A stretch of 64,000 nt of DNA from Argentina anserina (lineage: Eukaryota > Streptophyta > Magnoliopsida > Rosales > Rosaceae). Both the position numbers and the translations under genes were made by a program. This document shows positions 24,198 to 36,697 of the stretch, one piece after another. The stretch's first letter is position 1; every line of letters starts with the position of its first letter. The notes below the pieces were generated by a model, which searched no databases, was not told the origin of the DNA, and worked only from the letters and a program-made list of their open reading frames with translations. The stretch lies in assembly GCF_933775445.1 (NCBI RefSeq), contig NC_065877.1, forward strand, positions 1,798,001 through 1,862,000, read 5' to 3'.

Positions 24198-27100
24198 ACC
24201 GCCTACACAAAACCGACAATAGCATTTCAAAATCAATAGCAGGAATGAAACATATAGCAATGACAGCAAATATACATCAACCAATACAACAAATAAACAA
24301 ACAAATCACGCATAACATAAAACCTGAATATATACAGAAGAGCAGCAAGACCAAGACCAATAAGGGAACAAACAGCTGCTGGAGTGTGCTCAACCGACGA
24401 CCAAAAAGGTGCATAAAATCTGCAACCAAGGGAGAAACACAGGATTAGTAAATAGTAATTAAGACGAAATCGGTAAAGAAAAGTTAGAACTCTACAGGTG
24501 GATACATCCATAAAAGTACCTTCACCAACCCTAGGTGACTTCAAGTATAATTAGTAAGAAAACCAACAACTTATAACCTTTTCAAGGTGAAACGAAGAAG
24601 ATATATTCTAGATACCTACAAAGCAATTACATGATTGTTAATCACAATAAAACTGATTGAACACTGTAAACCACTAATTAAGCATACCTCAATCTATTGT
24701 CAAATTCATAGGGAAAATGCAGCCACTATTATGTATAAGAATCATGAGATATCAAAAAATTAAAAGCAAACCAAGATTGACTGAGATGAAACCCAAGGTG
24801 CAAAAAACAAATACAAATCCAAATTTATAAACGCTTTTCAAGAAGAATCAAACTACTTACACTACATTTGATTATGTCAAAAAATTACCATATTGCTCAT
24901 CGTTTTTCAACTTTCCATGCCTTAATTTTGGTCAAAATCACTTTCTCTATTCGTTTTTAATGAATAATAGATACATATTCAATCATGGTTAGTGTTTTAT
25001 CAGTTACACACTTCTAAGTGAAGTTTCTTTATCAAAGAGATAATTATTTATGTATACAAAAGAGGGTAATTGTTCCTGAGATAACTATCCTCATAATTAT
25101 CCTGCTACTTCTAAGTTAGCTCTATGACATATGATATCTGTATTACTTGTAAGCTGACTTCCAAGTGATATGATATCCGTATTAGCTAACCAAATAATTA
25201 GATTAGCCAATGATTTTCTTGTCCTGATTGATTGAGTAATAGAAACAGACAGACCTCCTAAGAAATCAAAGAACTAATAACCAACGAAAACCAATTAGAA
25301 CCCAAAAAATAATAAATGATCTATCAACAAACATCATAGCAAACCTAACACAGACCAAATTCAAAACCAATTACAAAGCTCAAAAATACAGATTTATAAT
25401 AGGAATCCATTAACTATATCATTCTAGTTAATTAAAAATGAACACACCAAATCAACTAATATTTATAAAAAAAACAGAACACCCCATAAAAAAAAGTAAA
25501 AACCGAGATATGAGCGATCCCCTTACACCCAGAAATTTATCAAAAACTAATTAGAAAGCTCAAAAACTTGATTCAACAAACCCAATTACACCCAGAAAAT
25601 TTCATAAGCAATATAAAAATGAGGAGTGTCAATCTGAGGCAGGAGAAACAAAATGAGAATCTTACCAAAATCCAAAAAACGCAGAATGACCTATCTATAT
25701 CCGCATATTAGTTGATGATTTCAATGTCCTTACTTTTCTGATTGGTATTTTGATATACTGTAATATGATAAATATGGAGTTAAAATAACCATCGTCTTTT
25801 ACAAATATGCCTATAATATCCAACAACTTCATATCTTTTTCTGGTCCGATTAGGCATTAAGTTTGGTTTGTCCTTCTGCAACTACTAATAACCATATGAA
25901 ACAAATGAAAATATCTAATCATTTAGTCTTTATCATAAAAAATAATGGATCTATGAATAAACCCTATTATAAGAATCTATAAATAAACAACAACCCCAGA
26001 AAAATATTACCTCAGGAGAAGATCCCTTACTTCCACAATCGTTCCCTTACTCAAAAGAAGCCTGAGCCACTGCAAGCCGATGCTTGAGATTTAGCCCCTG
26101 CAAATAAGACATTTGGCAACCATTTAATCCCACAAAACTTTCACTCTTATTCGAAACAGATCAAAAGATGAACAAAGCCAGCCGCAAACAAACCCAACAA
26201 CACACAAAAAAAAAAGTTAACCTGGAGCACAGAAAACACCCAACCCAACCCACAGCCAACAAATCGATTCTGCGAAAATGGCAAAACCAATGAACAAATG
26301 AACAAACAAAAGATAACCGAAGAAGTCGGAAGACTCATTGAGATAACAACAGAAACCAAAATAGAAAAAGAAAAAAAAACAACAGGAAATCAATCACCCA
26401 AAGCGATAGAAGTAAGAGTACCCGATCTTGCTGTGCCGATGACGGAGGAAAATCGATTCCACGATGAAAGCGCCCAGAATCTTACTATCGAGCAATCTCT
26501 GAGGATGAAACAAACAAAATCGACAATAGTACCAATTAATCTGAAATAAAACTTGGGATCTGGATTCTGAGTTTAACGCCAATTAAAACCTGATTGCTAT
26601 GATCAAAGAAAACCTGATTGCTATGATGAACGAAATAGTTACTCCACTATAGTCACAGTTGGTGGTTGAATTAGTTGTTGGAAACACATCAAAAGCTGAT
26701 TCTTTTCCAAACTGATTGAAATATTGAATATCAAGAATCAAAACGAAAATCCCAGAAAGTAAGTAGCAAACTAATAGGTGAAGCAGCAGATGAGATCAAT
26801 GATACCCAGCAAGTGGCTTGATGATGAACTTTTTTAACCCAGCAAGTATCGGAAAATAAAAAAGTTAGAGGGACATACCGATCAAAGCTTGAATAGAAGG
26901 GAGAACTATGCATGAATGATTATAGATCGATCAGAAGTTCCTTTCTCTCTTACGTGGCTGGCTAGCTCTGGAAGTTTGAATCTTTATTCGAGAAAGAGTC
27001 TCAGTTGTACTATATGAGGACAAAACCACGATAAAACTGTGCAGCACCAATGAGAATGAGAATGAGAATGAGAATGGCAAAACGGTAAATACACCGAAAA

Positions 27101-27357
27101 TCCTTGTGAACAGTACCGATTCACGACGCTTAATATTTAGTAAATAAGTTCGTACTAGTTAATAGTTATTGTTATTCTCGATCGTTTTTGTCGATCTGAT
27201 TTTTTATATGTTCTTCATCATTTGATTTTTTAAGGAAATATCATATAAAATAGAGAGAAAATAAGAAGTGCATTCTACATCTAATGTACTTATGTACATC
27301 AAGAGGATAGTCGCAATACAAGGCCACAACGGCGATTCTAAGATTATACTAGTAGGA
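24198..27357 (-). other. 5' non-coding part of the Helitron
   Basis: This is AT-rich DNA between the Rep-helicase start and the element's 5' TC end. It should hold the promoter and spliced leader. I see no captured host exons. A (GAGAAT)n run lies at 27050-27076, and two similar short stretches occur near 25110 and 25160 (TATGATATCTGTATTA / TATGATATCCGTATTA). Confidence 0.5.
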
Positions 27358-27600
27358 TAAAGCATAAGTACAATAGATGCTTAAACAAAATTTTATAAGT
27401 ACATCTGATTTATATTAAGTCTTGACAAAGTAGATGTAAGATTATAATTTTGTACTAGGAAACAAGTTACCAAGGATTTAATCCTTGACAAATTCTGATT
27501 ATAAAGTCTTGACAAAGTAGATGTAAGATTATACTAGCGGTCAAAGTAGGAAACAAAATTGTATCGATATCATACTAGTAGAATAAAGCATCCTAGCGAG
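27358..27600. repeat. Short duplicated segments between Helitron end and aspartic protease
   Basis: GTCTTGACAAAGTAGATGTAAG occurs (in two halves, identical) at about 27419 and 27503, followed in both by ATTATA. Separately, ATACTAGTAGGATAAAGCAT at the Helitron edge recurs as ATACTAGTAGAATAAAGCAT near 27572. The segment also serves as the downstream region of the aspartic protease gene, whose stop codon is at 27601. Confidence 0.7.
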
Positions 27601-28848
27601 CTAGTATGCTACTGGCACAAACGAGAGTCTCGATGCTCCAAGATCGAACTGAAACCAGTTCCGCAACTGCTGAAAACCCCCAATGATGTTAGGAAACTCA
27701 GGTTTATTAATGGGCAGCATCATGAGGCACAGCTCATGTGTGTCTTCAAAGACCTTGAAGCTGGTGTCTGGCTGGAGTTGAAGGTCTGCACCTTCGAAAT
27801 GGAAAGTGATGGTTGGAACTAGCTCCAGCGGGGATCTTTGTGGTTGTGATACTTGGTCCAAGTCATAGCAGAGGTGAAATCCAGACTTGCTTAGAGGCAA
27901 AGGCGCCCAGAGATCGAAGTACTTGACGACTGCGTCCTGGAGAGCTTGGTAGGCTTCTGGTACAAATAAGCTGTATTGACTCCCTGAATCAATCACCACC
28001 CCTTGTTCAGCATCAGACTTGAATAGCTTCGGGTTGATGGGGAGAATTGAACCATTTACGCTCATGCCAGTCATATTCAGGTAGTAATAGTCATTGGCAT
28101 TACCCAAAATGGGTGTTGACTTGACCCCCGAACCCGTAAGCTCTGCTTCGTCTCCGAAGAGAAGAAAACCCTCGTCTTTTGCATCAATTGGAAGAAGATA
28201 TGCAAACTGGCTTTTCATTCCTGTAGCCAATGACAGCTGGTGGACTAGGCTTGAGGGGTGATCTCTGCCTAGCCCTAGAATTCCAGCAATAGGATTCTTG
28301 TGTTTAGGCTCTCCCTTAAAATCCACCATCTGGTTATCCATACCCTGGCCAAACGCTAGCTCGGTGTCCACAAACACGTCGTAGCCAAAGTCTCCAGTGG
28401 TCATTTGGTTGACGGCGTATTGCAACTCGTAGTAGCAAAACTTGCCCCGTCCGTACAGAGAGTCTGGGACACATATGTCGTCGTTGGAATGCATTCGACG
28501 GAATGTTGAAGATTTGGAAGGTTTGAAGTTTGGCGTGGTGACCTTGAAACACCTCCGGCAGTTAGCCGACTGAACCCACGTAGAGCTACTAGCAGTGTCT
28601 ATGGCCAGGTTCAGACTTTGAGGCGGAGTTCCGATCGGGACTTTTACGTAGAAAAGTCCGCCGTAACTGGTCTCCACCGCTGCTGGTATAGAATATGAGG
28701 CGCGGTGAGAGGAGGAGTGGATGAGTGTTTGGTGGAGTACTGTGGTCATTAAGTTTTGTTCCCTGAGGATTCTCAGTCGGAAACTGCTTGCCGCTGCAGC
28801 TCCGTCGAGCAAGGTGCAGAGAATGGAAAGGATGATGAGGGATCTCAT
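27601..28848 (-). CDS. Secreted aspartic protease, nepenthesin/CND41-like A1 family
   Basis: Family A1 proteases cut peptides with two catalytic aspartates. This intronless gene gives 415 residues. The start at 28848 is chosen because it begins a signal peptide (MRSLIILSILCTLLDGAAAA); the frame stays open for 55 codons upstream but that part looks like leader. The first active-site motif is D84-T-A-S where the family has DTGS, and the second is D287-S-G-S. Family marks include IGTPPQ (72-77), WVQSANCRRC with paired cysteines, GILGLGRD, LLFGDEAEL, and IIGGFQQLRNWFQFDLG near the end, matching the usual IIGNxQQxxxxxxxDL. Between lobes the protein is ordinary for plant atypical aspartic proteases. 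The A at position 86 is next to the catalytic site and may reduce activity. Substrate unknown. Confidence 0.9.
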   Translation of the reverse strand: MRSLIILSILCTLLDGAAAASSFRLRILREQNLMTTVLHQTLIHSSSHRASYSIPAAVETSYGGLFYVKVPIGTPPQSLNLAIDTASSSTWVQSANCRRCFKVTTPNFKPSKSSTFRRMHSNDDICVPDSLYGRGKFCYYELQYAVNQMTTGDFGYDVFVDTELAFGQGMDNQMVDFKGEPKHKNPIAGILGLGRDHPSSLVHQLSLATGMKSQFAYLLPIDAKDEGFLLFGDEAELTGSGVKSTPILGNANDYYYLNMTGMSVNGSILPINPKLFKSDAEQGVVIDSGSQYSLFVPEAYQALQDAVVKYFDLWAPLPLSKSGFHLCYDLDQVSQPQRSPLELVPTITFHFEGADLQLQPDTSFKVFEDTHELCLMMLPINKPEFPNIIGGFQQLRNWFQFDLGASRLSFVPVAY

Positions 28849-29994
28849 GTTTGGGATCTGTTTGGAGGTTTTCTTGGCAATTTCTTGGTTTTGTGTGATT
28901 TTGGTGAAGATGGGAGTAGGTCTATTTATACTACTGTACGTGAGATGATGAGTTCCATAAGAAGACTCGGTGTAAGAACTCAGAACTAGAACTAATAAGA
29001 AGTGTGTGAGCACGTACTATGGTAAATAATTACTTCTACGGTTCTACCGATCGATTTCCCATGCATGTGTTCAAAGCGTGGTTATAAAACTAGATTACTA
29101 GAAATCCTTTTCTACACCATTCGAAAGGTCAATTAATGCACACCAAAACCCTAGCCTAGCTTGAGAACTTCTAGGTTTTTATGTGTATGAAATTGACGTA
29201 CGGGGAGGTAATTGGTCACTGGCTCAGTTGCCACTTTGTAAGGTATCACTATTCTTAGTCGCTATCGATCACTAATTCACTAATGTAACCAATTCGAATA
29301 TGACCAGTTGACCATTATTTACCCGGAGGAAGCGTTTATATTTGCTCTGGTAACCCTATAATATGTCTACAACTCTACCATCCTTATGTTTTGTTGTGGA
29401 GTAAACTTATAGCAAGTCTTATCGCTATAATTAATTGTTTGTCACTATATATAGTTTATAGGATGATAGTGAAATCTACCAGCCATGCATTGGTTTAGAA
29501 TATTTTTCCCATCCAGTTTCTGTACGTATTGATCGATGACCTTTGATGGCTAGCTAGCTAATCAACCTAAATTTTCACACACAAAAAAAAACTACACTGT
29601 AACCTAATCATCATTTTGATCACATGCAATATGAGCTGGCTATCCTAGTTATCCCTCAACCTCCTCCATTATGCCCTGCCCCCACTTCCGTTCTAGGTTA
29701 TGAACTTATGATCGAGGTATCACTAGTACTCATGGAAGCTAGGTGAGTAGACCAAAGCAACAGTTTCGCTCTCATTTCGGAGATCAATAATGCAATTCTC
29801 ACAAAACTACAGTTGGTTGTATTTCGCAATTGGAGGTAAAAATGGATCGATGGAAATATCATATGGGGTAGCTAGCTGGGTTGCAGTGATCTATCGCACA
29901 AAACAACGTAACACTTGCTTAATATGCTAGTTTGCCAAGCTAAAATTCATTATTGAACCTTGTTATATCTTCAAAAGGATGCATGCTAGTAATT

Positions 29995-30030
<36 letters not shown>

Positions 30031-30942
30031 TACAGTTTAAGAGTTGAACTTGGATTGGTATGGTTGGTAGTACATCATCGTCCTCATCTTACATTTGTCA
30101 TTGTAATGAATGAAGCCACCGTTTCTCCCCCACAAGCTCAGATTGGAATGCATTTCATCATTTACATACATGCAATCATGTATTACATAGAACAAATGGA
30201 ACTTTGCATGGCAGCATTATCTAGGCTATCCTTCCAGCATTTGCCAAGATTTGTGAGCATAGATAGCACACTTGCTCCCATATTTTGCTAATTACGAGTT
30301 GCATCAATTGGCAAGAGACCGCATATATGTGCCAATTGTGCGGCAAGATTAGTTCATGGTGTATGAACCGAACCGAACAATGATGAATAACAGAAACAAA
30401 GGTAGGATCTTTGTACAAATCTAATCTGCTAAATGCTAATCAAGACAGACATAGCAAATAAAATTGGAAGGTGATACACTCCCCTATGTACTACGCAAGG
30501 AATTCAAAATACAAAACTAAATAGCATAAAGTTGCATTTTTAAAACCATACGTCCTTGTATTTGAGAACTGAACCTGTTCAGAATAGTCAACATTTTATA
30601 AACTAGTATATATGGGTGTAGTCCTCACTACAGACCCAAAACATGTTTGCATATTAATCAACGTAAAACTACCACATAAATCTTCCTCAACTGTCATCCT
30701 AATTTGTTTTAAGTAACATCAAATGGTTCAGCAGCTCACAGCCATGGATCCCATCAGCAAATGACAATCCCGGAACAAGAAATGTAGTCAACAATAACAT
30801 GGCTTATTAGTTCTTATCTTTCAGCCTATGAACATTCATTGCACTTGACTTTGAGTATATCGGCTAGACTATTCCCCCCCCCCACCATACCTCATCTATA
30901 CACTTATAAAAGGAAGAGGTTTTCACACCTATTTGTCTAACT
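28849..30942. other. Intergenic DNA between aspartic protease and VAP genes
   Basis: It contains the aspartic protease promoter on its left side and the 3' trailer of the VAP gene on its right. An (AT)16 microsatellite lies at 29997-30028. A 112-codon frame spanning it has no supporting features and is treated as chance. Confidence 0.6.
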
Positions 30943-33900
30943 TCAGAGGGATGAAGCTACCTTCATGCACAAACTTTTAATAGCTATAGCTGTAACAAGG
31001 AGAACACTGAAAAGTGCCACTGTGCAACCAATTATAACAGGGAACTCGACCCGTTGCACACCACCTTTACTCAAATGCCCCTGCAATAAAGTACATCAAA
31101 TGTCATCAATTCTTGCTTAATCAGGTTGTGTGCGTGAGAGATATAGAAAAGACATCACTATAGCGAGACAATTGTAAACAAAGAGTTCAGCAATCCAATT
31201 AAGTGCCTTTTAAAAGAAGCATCACTAAATATAATGCAATGCAGGGTTCCAATATATTTTAAAAGGCAGATTTCGAAGAATTATTTGCCCTCTTAAAGCA
31301 AGCCCTATAGCAGAGACTAGACATCTGCAAGTTTCTGAATATATGTTACTCCCCTACTTTTAATTGGGAAGCATACCAGAGAGTAGGTTTGCTCTGACCA
31401 AAATTTCAGTGAGCATTTTAAAGAGTTCACACATGACAGAACTTTGTAGTTATTCTGACTGCTGTGATCATCAAATTATGAGTTGAGAAAGCCATGAGAT
31501 GCGACTGAGAGATCCAAAGTCATTTCAATAATGCCTTGAGTATATAAAGTATATTCATTAAAAAAAAACTAAAAAGAATAACCGAAAATTGAAAATTACT
31601 TGAGAAAACACAGTAATAGTGTAGAATGTAATTGACGTCAATTAATGTACTTCTTAGATCCACAAGACACCGCATTCTCTAAGCCTTAGACAATCAATGA
31701 CCATTAATGACATAAACACGGAGTTTTGCAGGAACTCATAATGGACAAACTTTAAGTAACAAGAAAAGAAAAGGATTGAGTTCGAGAAATTACTAATTGC
31801 TCCTTTAAATCTTTTATCTCTTGGATGCTTGAACCCCTCTCCTCTGTTAGTGTCGAGATAGTAACTTGAGCCTGAAAAGAATTTTAAAAGACATTGAGGA
31901 AAAGAGGAACATGTTAATATTATATTTCAATATCAAATCCTGTATTGGTGCAACTACATGAACCAAATTTTAAACTCTTTCTTGGTCCATAAACAACACA
32001 AAACTAAGGTATTACCATCATTTGAATAAAGGAGGCAATTCATTCTTCAAACAGAAAGTAAATTTATGCAGCCAGTCAGACCAGAAACATATCTAACATG
32101 CTAACTGTTGACTTTGATCAAAGTTTGGGACATGAAACAGACTAACATGTGTCCAAGAAAACATTACAACTTAGCAAGTTTCTCCACAATTTAGTTATAT
32201 CTGACTAGTGGTTTACCCTCCTCCCTCAATAGAAATACAAGTATACAACACCACGAATGTGATATAACTAATGAAGTATTACATTGAATTCCAAAAGTCA
32301 ATCTTCAATTAATAAGATTTATTTTATTTTACTGCAAACAAAAAAAAGGAAGTTAGTTTATAAAACAACCATCAACTGGTTTTCAAACACCGCATGAAGA
32401 TAAGAGGACCACTATTACATAACATTCAAACATCCAAGCTGAAAAGAGAATATGCCTCTTATTGACCCATTTTTACTTTCCCTGCTGTAATTGGTAAAGT
32501 GGGGATCATACAACTCAATCTCGATAACCCAATCTAAAACCAAGCAGTACAACAACCTACTAGGCAAGAAAACCATAGAAGGACAAAACAATAGTATATC
32601 AGAAAAACATAATAGTCAAACTCTTCCGATATCATGTAGCAAAATATTGCTACAGTTTTTGTACGAGCAATTAAAAACAATGAGAATCACCAAAATTTGG
32701 AACAGAAAAAATCGGAATAGACCAAACCTGGCTCAGCTTGAATTCAAGTTCAAGTAGCTTTGATTTCATCTCCTTGATATCTTTAACCAGCTTCAAACCT
32801 TCCACAACCTGCGCTTTGTCCGCATCCACGTCTTTTGATAGTTTCAAAAGCAAATCCTCTGATGATTTTGACTCCACAATCTTTGCATTCATATCTTTTG
32901 CTGGTTCCAGTTCCACAACCTTAGCTGATTTCAACTCCACATCTTTGGCTGGTTCTATGTGCACAGCATTTGTTGCTTTTGACTCCACATCCTTTATTGC
33001 TTCCAACTCCTCATACTTTGGTAGTTTCAATCCCACATCTTTTCCCTGTGTCAGCTCCTCCTCTTGTCTTATTTCCAATTCCACATGCTTTGCTGGTTTT
33101 ACCTCAGATTCCTTTGTTGGCTTTGACTCCTCACTATTGACAACTCTGAACTTCACATCCCCTGTAACCTGGAATGTAACACCAAAAACAGGTCAAATAC
33201 TTTGTGATGGATATGGTCAAACAGCAGATAAGAGGAGACAGTCAGTCACTATAAGGCCGAGTAATGGTAATATTTTTTAGAAAGTGAGAGGAGGGAGAGA
33301 GTGGGAGAGAATCCAACATTTTCAAAAAGAAAAGTTTCTCTAACCATTTTGTGTTGGGGTACGGTCTCCACTCCACCAAATACTTGATTATCTAGCACTG
33401 AGGCTTCATGGACCTGCCCTTGCTTCAAGTCTCCCTTGATTGGTGACAGTATTGGCGAATTAGGTGGACTGATGAGGATTACTCTTAGCTTTCTCTCTTC
33501 AACGTATTTACCCTCATCTTTAGCGAACTGTGATGGTAAACAATGAGAAACCAATACAAACTCTCAAGCTACCAAAAAACTACCGAGACTTACCATGCTA
33601 GCAGTAATATCAGCGTCAGTCGTCTCAGAAGAAACAGCTGTGCTTTGGATTAAGAACTTATCTTTACAATCCATATCAGGCAGAGCTGTCTTTGGAGCTT
33701 GCATTGTAACTACATTCACAAAGGAAGTCATGTGGTTATTACAAAAGCACTTATAGGAGAAGAGAATCAGAAAATACCAGGCAAAAAACAGAAAATTGCA
33801 CTGCATTTTGTGCCCAAAGCATGTCAGTCTTAATCTTCGTAAAAAACATTATACGATATAAAAAATGGAATAATGTCTTTGGAGTTTAGAGCATGCATTG

Positions 33901-35013
33901 TAACTAAATTAACAAGTCATGTAATTATAACAAAAGCACAAAACGCGAAAACGATACGAAAATAGAATGCAAAGAACAGCAAATCGTATTGCATTTTGAG
34001 CCTAGGGCAAATGCCAACATCTTGGTCTTTCTTAAGCAGAAAAAATGTAACGGTATAATACTGTAATGTCCCAAGATCTTCTGCCAAATCCATCCATAGG
34101 ATAGAAACATCAAACTTGTAGAAATAATGTCAAACTGCAAGTGCTATATGGTATATAATGATTCAAAAAGTCAAATACTTTTCTTCTTTTAAGAATGGGG
34201 AATAAACTTCAACACTCATGCTCCTACAACTACTAATAAGGTTGTGTTTACATGGAGATTCAAATAAATTATCAGCGTACTCAGAGAGGTGCATGAACAG
34301 TTATACCTGAGAATTCACAAACTGATTTTGGCGAGATAACACCTACATTTGGCCGCACACAGTATTTCTTGGGGGATGTAGTTTTAACCTGCAAATTCAA
34401 CCTTTAATTTGTTAATTTGTGTAGCATTCTAACTAACATTAAGACCATTCAATTCACTTTGATATTATATAAAATAAACAAAATACAATACAAACCTTAA
34501 AAGCAACATGGTGGTCAGACTTGTTAGTAAGTCGAATTGAGCATGAGCTTTGCTTCTTCAACTCAACTATAAAAACAAATACAGTCAGTTTACAGGACAC
34601 AGAGAACAGTTAATGTATAATCTTGATTGCTATCATGCCCCAGATAAACACAAGCAACACCAAAAAGGGAGCATAACCTTGAAATCTAACTATGGAAGTG
34701 TAAAGCATTCCAAGGTACCAACTTAAAAGAACATGCATTTCATTCAGTAAGCCTAGAGCTGAACTACAATAATCCTCTAATCCAAAAAATAGGCAAACTA
34801 ATCCTTTAATCCACAGAGCACGTCTTGGTTCCAACTATGTAGGATCAAGCACATGAATCCGGCAAGAATCAAACACCATAATGTTTAAATACAAACAACA
34901 ATCAAGATACTATAATCATAAAGAAAATGATTAGCACGGACCATCCACCAATAATGGAGCTTACCTACAAACTTCAATTCCTTGGGATGAATCTCCACAA
35001 TTGAATTCATCAT
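30943..35013 (-). CDS. VAP27-type protein: MSP domain, repetitive linker, C-terminal membrane anchor
   Basis: VAP proteins sit in the ER membrane and bind partner proteins through an N-terminal MSP domain at membrane contact sites. Eight exons on the minus strand: 34965-35013, 34496-34566, 34307-34388, 33594-33709, 33345-33527, 32728-33168, 31794-31871 and 30943-31080, in phase, 385 residues. The MSP domain covers about residues 5-110 (IHPKELKFV, CSIRLTNKSDHHVAFKVKTT, KKYCVRPNVGVISPKS). A linker follows, and exon 6 encodes a Lys/Glu-rich array of AKDVELK-like units (about 170-315), probably helical. Exon 7 continues the helix. The last exon holds one membrane segment (VIIGCTVALFSVLLVTAIAI) and a short tail. 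The start is uncertain: the frame is open for 23 codons upstream in the same exon, after an acceptor at 35072. A leader exon begins near 35823. Confidence 0.92.
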
Positions 35014-35822
35014 GATCAAACCTTCGCAATGATCCAAACGCCACACAGTGATATGCAAATCTCCTTCTTCACTGCATAGCAATCAAAATCAAACAGATCA
35101 ATAACTACATCAACAAACAAAAAAATGAATTACAATATATATAATACAAGGGTGTCTGCTGACCCACACCTTCTTTAAAGCCTTAGAAAATGAACATATT
35201 GATTGAAATTATAGAGTTCTTGGGACCCGGTAGCATATGAGCTAAAGAAAAAAGAGGGACAAAGCAAACCAAAAGTTGCATAAAAAGTTTCATGCACTAG
35301 ATCCCAAAACCATAGCATTAGAATCCTAATAAAGCTCTTTCGGCTACTCACAAATCAAAAATTCAGAATCAAAATTGAACCAGAAGTCAAACCGAGCCGG
35401 TCCAACTCCGGTCCAGCGCCGGCGATCAAATCACAGCAAAAACGAGCAACAAAAAACACGCCGGAGTTCTAAATCAGACGGAGCTGCTGCAACTCGTTTC
35501 AACTCGGACGTCAAACCGAGTCAGCTCAACGCCTGTCAAGTCCCGGCGATCAAATCACACACAGCATAAGTAAAAACACAAACAAAACACCTAAGCTAAC
35601 GACGCCGTCGACGAAGCTTCAACTCGTTTCACCGCGAAACCGAGTCAGCAGCTCAACGCCGTTGGGCGATCAGTCTCAGTCAACAGAGCTAAACTCTTAA
35701 AAACGGAAGCGGTTAAAGTAAAACGACGCCGTTTACAGTACTCCATTCCGATCAGCGACGGAGACTGTGGACGGCGCCGGTTGGATCAGTAATTCAGAGC
35801 TCAAACAAAAAAAATCGATTAC

Positions 35823-36060
35823 CTGGAGAATCGGAGAAGGATTAGAGACGCCGGTGGAAATGTAGCGATGAAGATTTGAAGGCGTCGGTGAAATTCAAAT
35901 CCCTAGAGAGAGAGAGAGATGGTGATGGATTTGGTGGACTGAAAACACTGAGAGAGTGGTTGTACCGGCCGTCAGGATGACCCCCACTTAAGAGCTTGAG
36001 TCCTCTCTCTCCTTTCTCTCCAACTCTCCCACTGCTTAAACCGGCTTTTACTTGCACTTT
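35823..36060 (-). promoter_or_regulatory. Leader exon and proximal promoter of the VAP gene
   Basis: A donor (TCTCCAG followed by GTAATC) at the 35822/35823 border pairs well with the acceptor at 35072, defining a leader intron of about 750 bp. The exon is CT-rich on the minus strand (a run of GA repeats on plus at 35908-35922). The transcription start should lie near 35960-36060. Confidence 0.5.
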
Positions 36061-36149
36061 TACGCAATGCGATTTTATACTTTGTTTTATTATTATTTTC
36101 TTCCGAGTCCCGTCGGGCGGTCTCTAGATCTGATACACGCCGTCGTGCG

Positions 36150-36697
36150 TGCAAAATATTATGTTCTAAAATAATCAAGATAGTAGAAGAAAAGTTTTAT
36201 TTGGTATGTATTGAGTCATTGAGATGTAAGTGATGCATTAGATCTACGTGTTGATCTTAAAATATTCTCTTTTTTACGTCTTTTTCATTTGATTCTCTCA
36301 TTTCCGTCTTTTATTTGATACGGTGTGAAACAAGTACTACAGAGTTGGAGAGTGAAATGTGTACACACTTAGCATGGAATAGTCGAGAATTTTGAAGGCT
36401 ACAAACTAAGGCCTTGTATCATGCACGCCATGCATATAAAATACTTTGTTTCTAAACAAAAATCAAGATAGTTGAATATAGAAGACTAAAGTTTTCTTTA
36501 GTATGTGTTAAGTTATTGAGGTGTATCTGATGGATTAGATGTATGTGTTACTCTTAAAATATTCTCTCTTTTTCGTCTCTCTCATTTGATTCTCTCATTT
36601 TCGGTCTTCTATATGATATAGTGTAAAACGAGTACTATACAGTTGGAGAGTGAAATGTGTACACACTTGGCATGAAGTAGTCGAGAATTTTAAAGGT
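36150..36697. repeat. Diverged tandem duplication, about 290-bp period
   Basis: The blocks 36150-36408 and 36437-36697 share long matching runs in the same order: AATCAAGATAGT, TCTTAAAATATTCTCT, CATTTGATTCTCTCATTT and GTTGGAGAGTGAAATGTGTAC, then TAGTCGAGAATTTT. They differ by many substitutions, so the event is old. No reading frame is preserved. Upstream control function for a neighbour is possible but not shown. Confidence 0.8.

Larger units (their letters stand above)
15565..27357 (-). mobile_element. Helitron rolling-circle transposon, about 11.8 kb, with intact Rep-helicase gene
   Basis: On the minus strand the element begins TCCTACTAGTATAATC after an A (27358) and ends ACTAG before a T (15564). 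This is the TC..CTAG form with insertion between A and T that defines Helitrons. A GC-rich hairpin precedes the CTAG end. Between the ends lie a six-exon Rep/helicase gene (18205-24197), an RPA-like pseudogene (16680-17845), and about 3.1 kb of 5' non-coding DNA. The 3' end and the protein are strong evidence. The exact 5' end is less sure, because a similar TCTACTAGTAT sequence occurs again at 27578, although there the preceding base is T. Removing the element joins CCCATAATAAAA to TAAAGCATAAG. Confidence 0.8.

Noticed and set aside
29953..30291. 112-codon frame over the AT microsatellite
   Set aside because: The Tyr-Ile run is translated microsatellite and no other protein feature exists.
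32738..33280. 180-codon Ser/Phe-rich frame on the plus strand
   Set aside because: It is the mirror of the repetitive VAP exon 6; repeats keep the opposite strand open.
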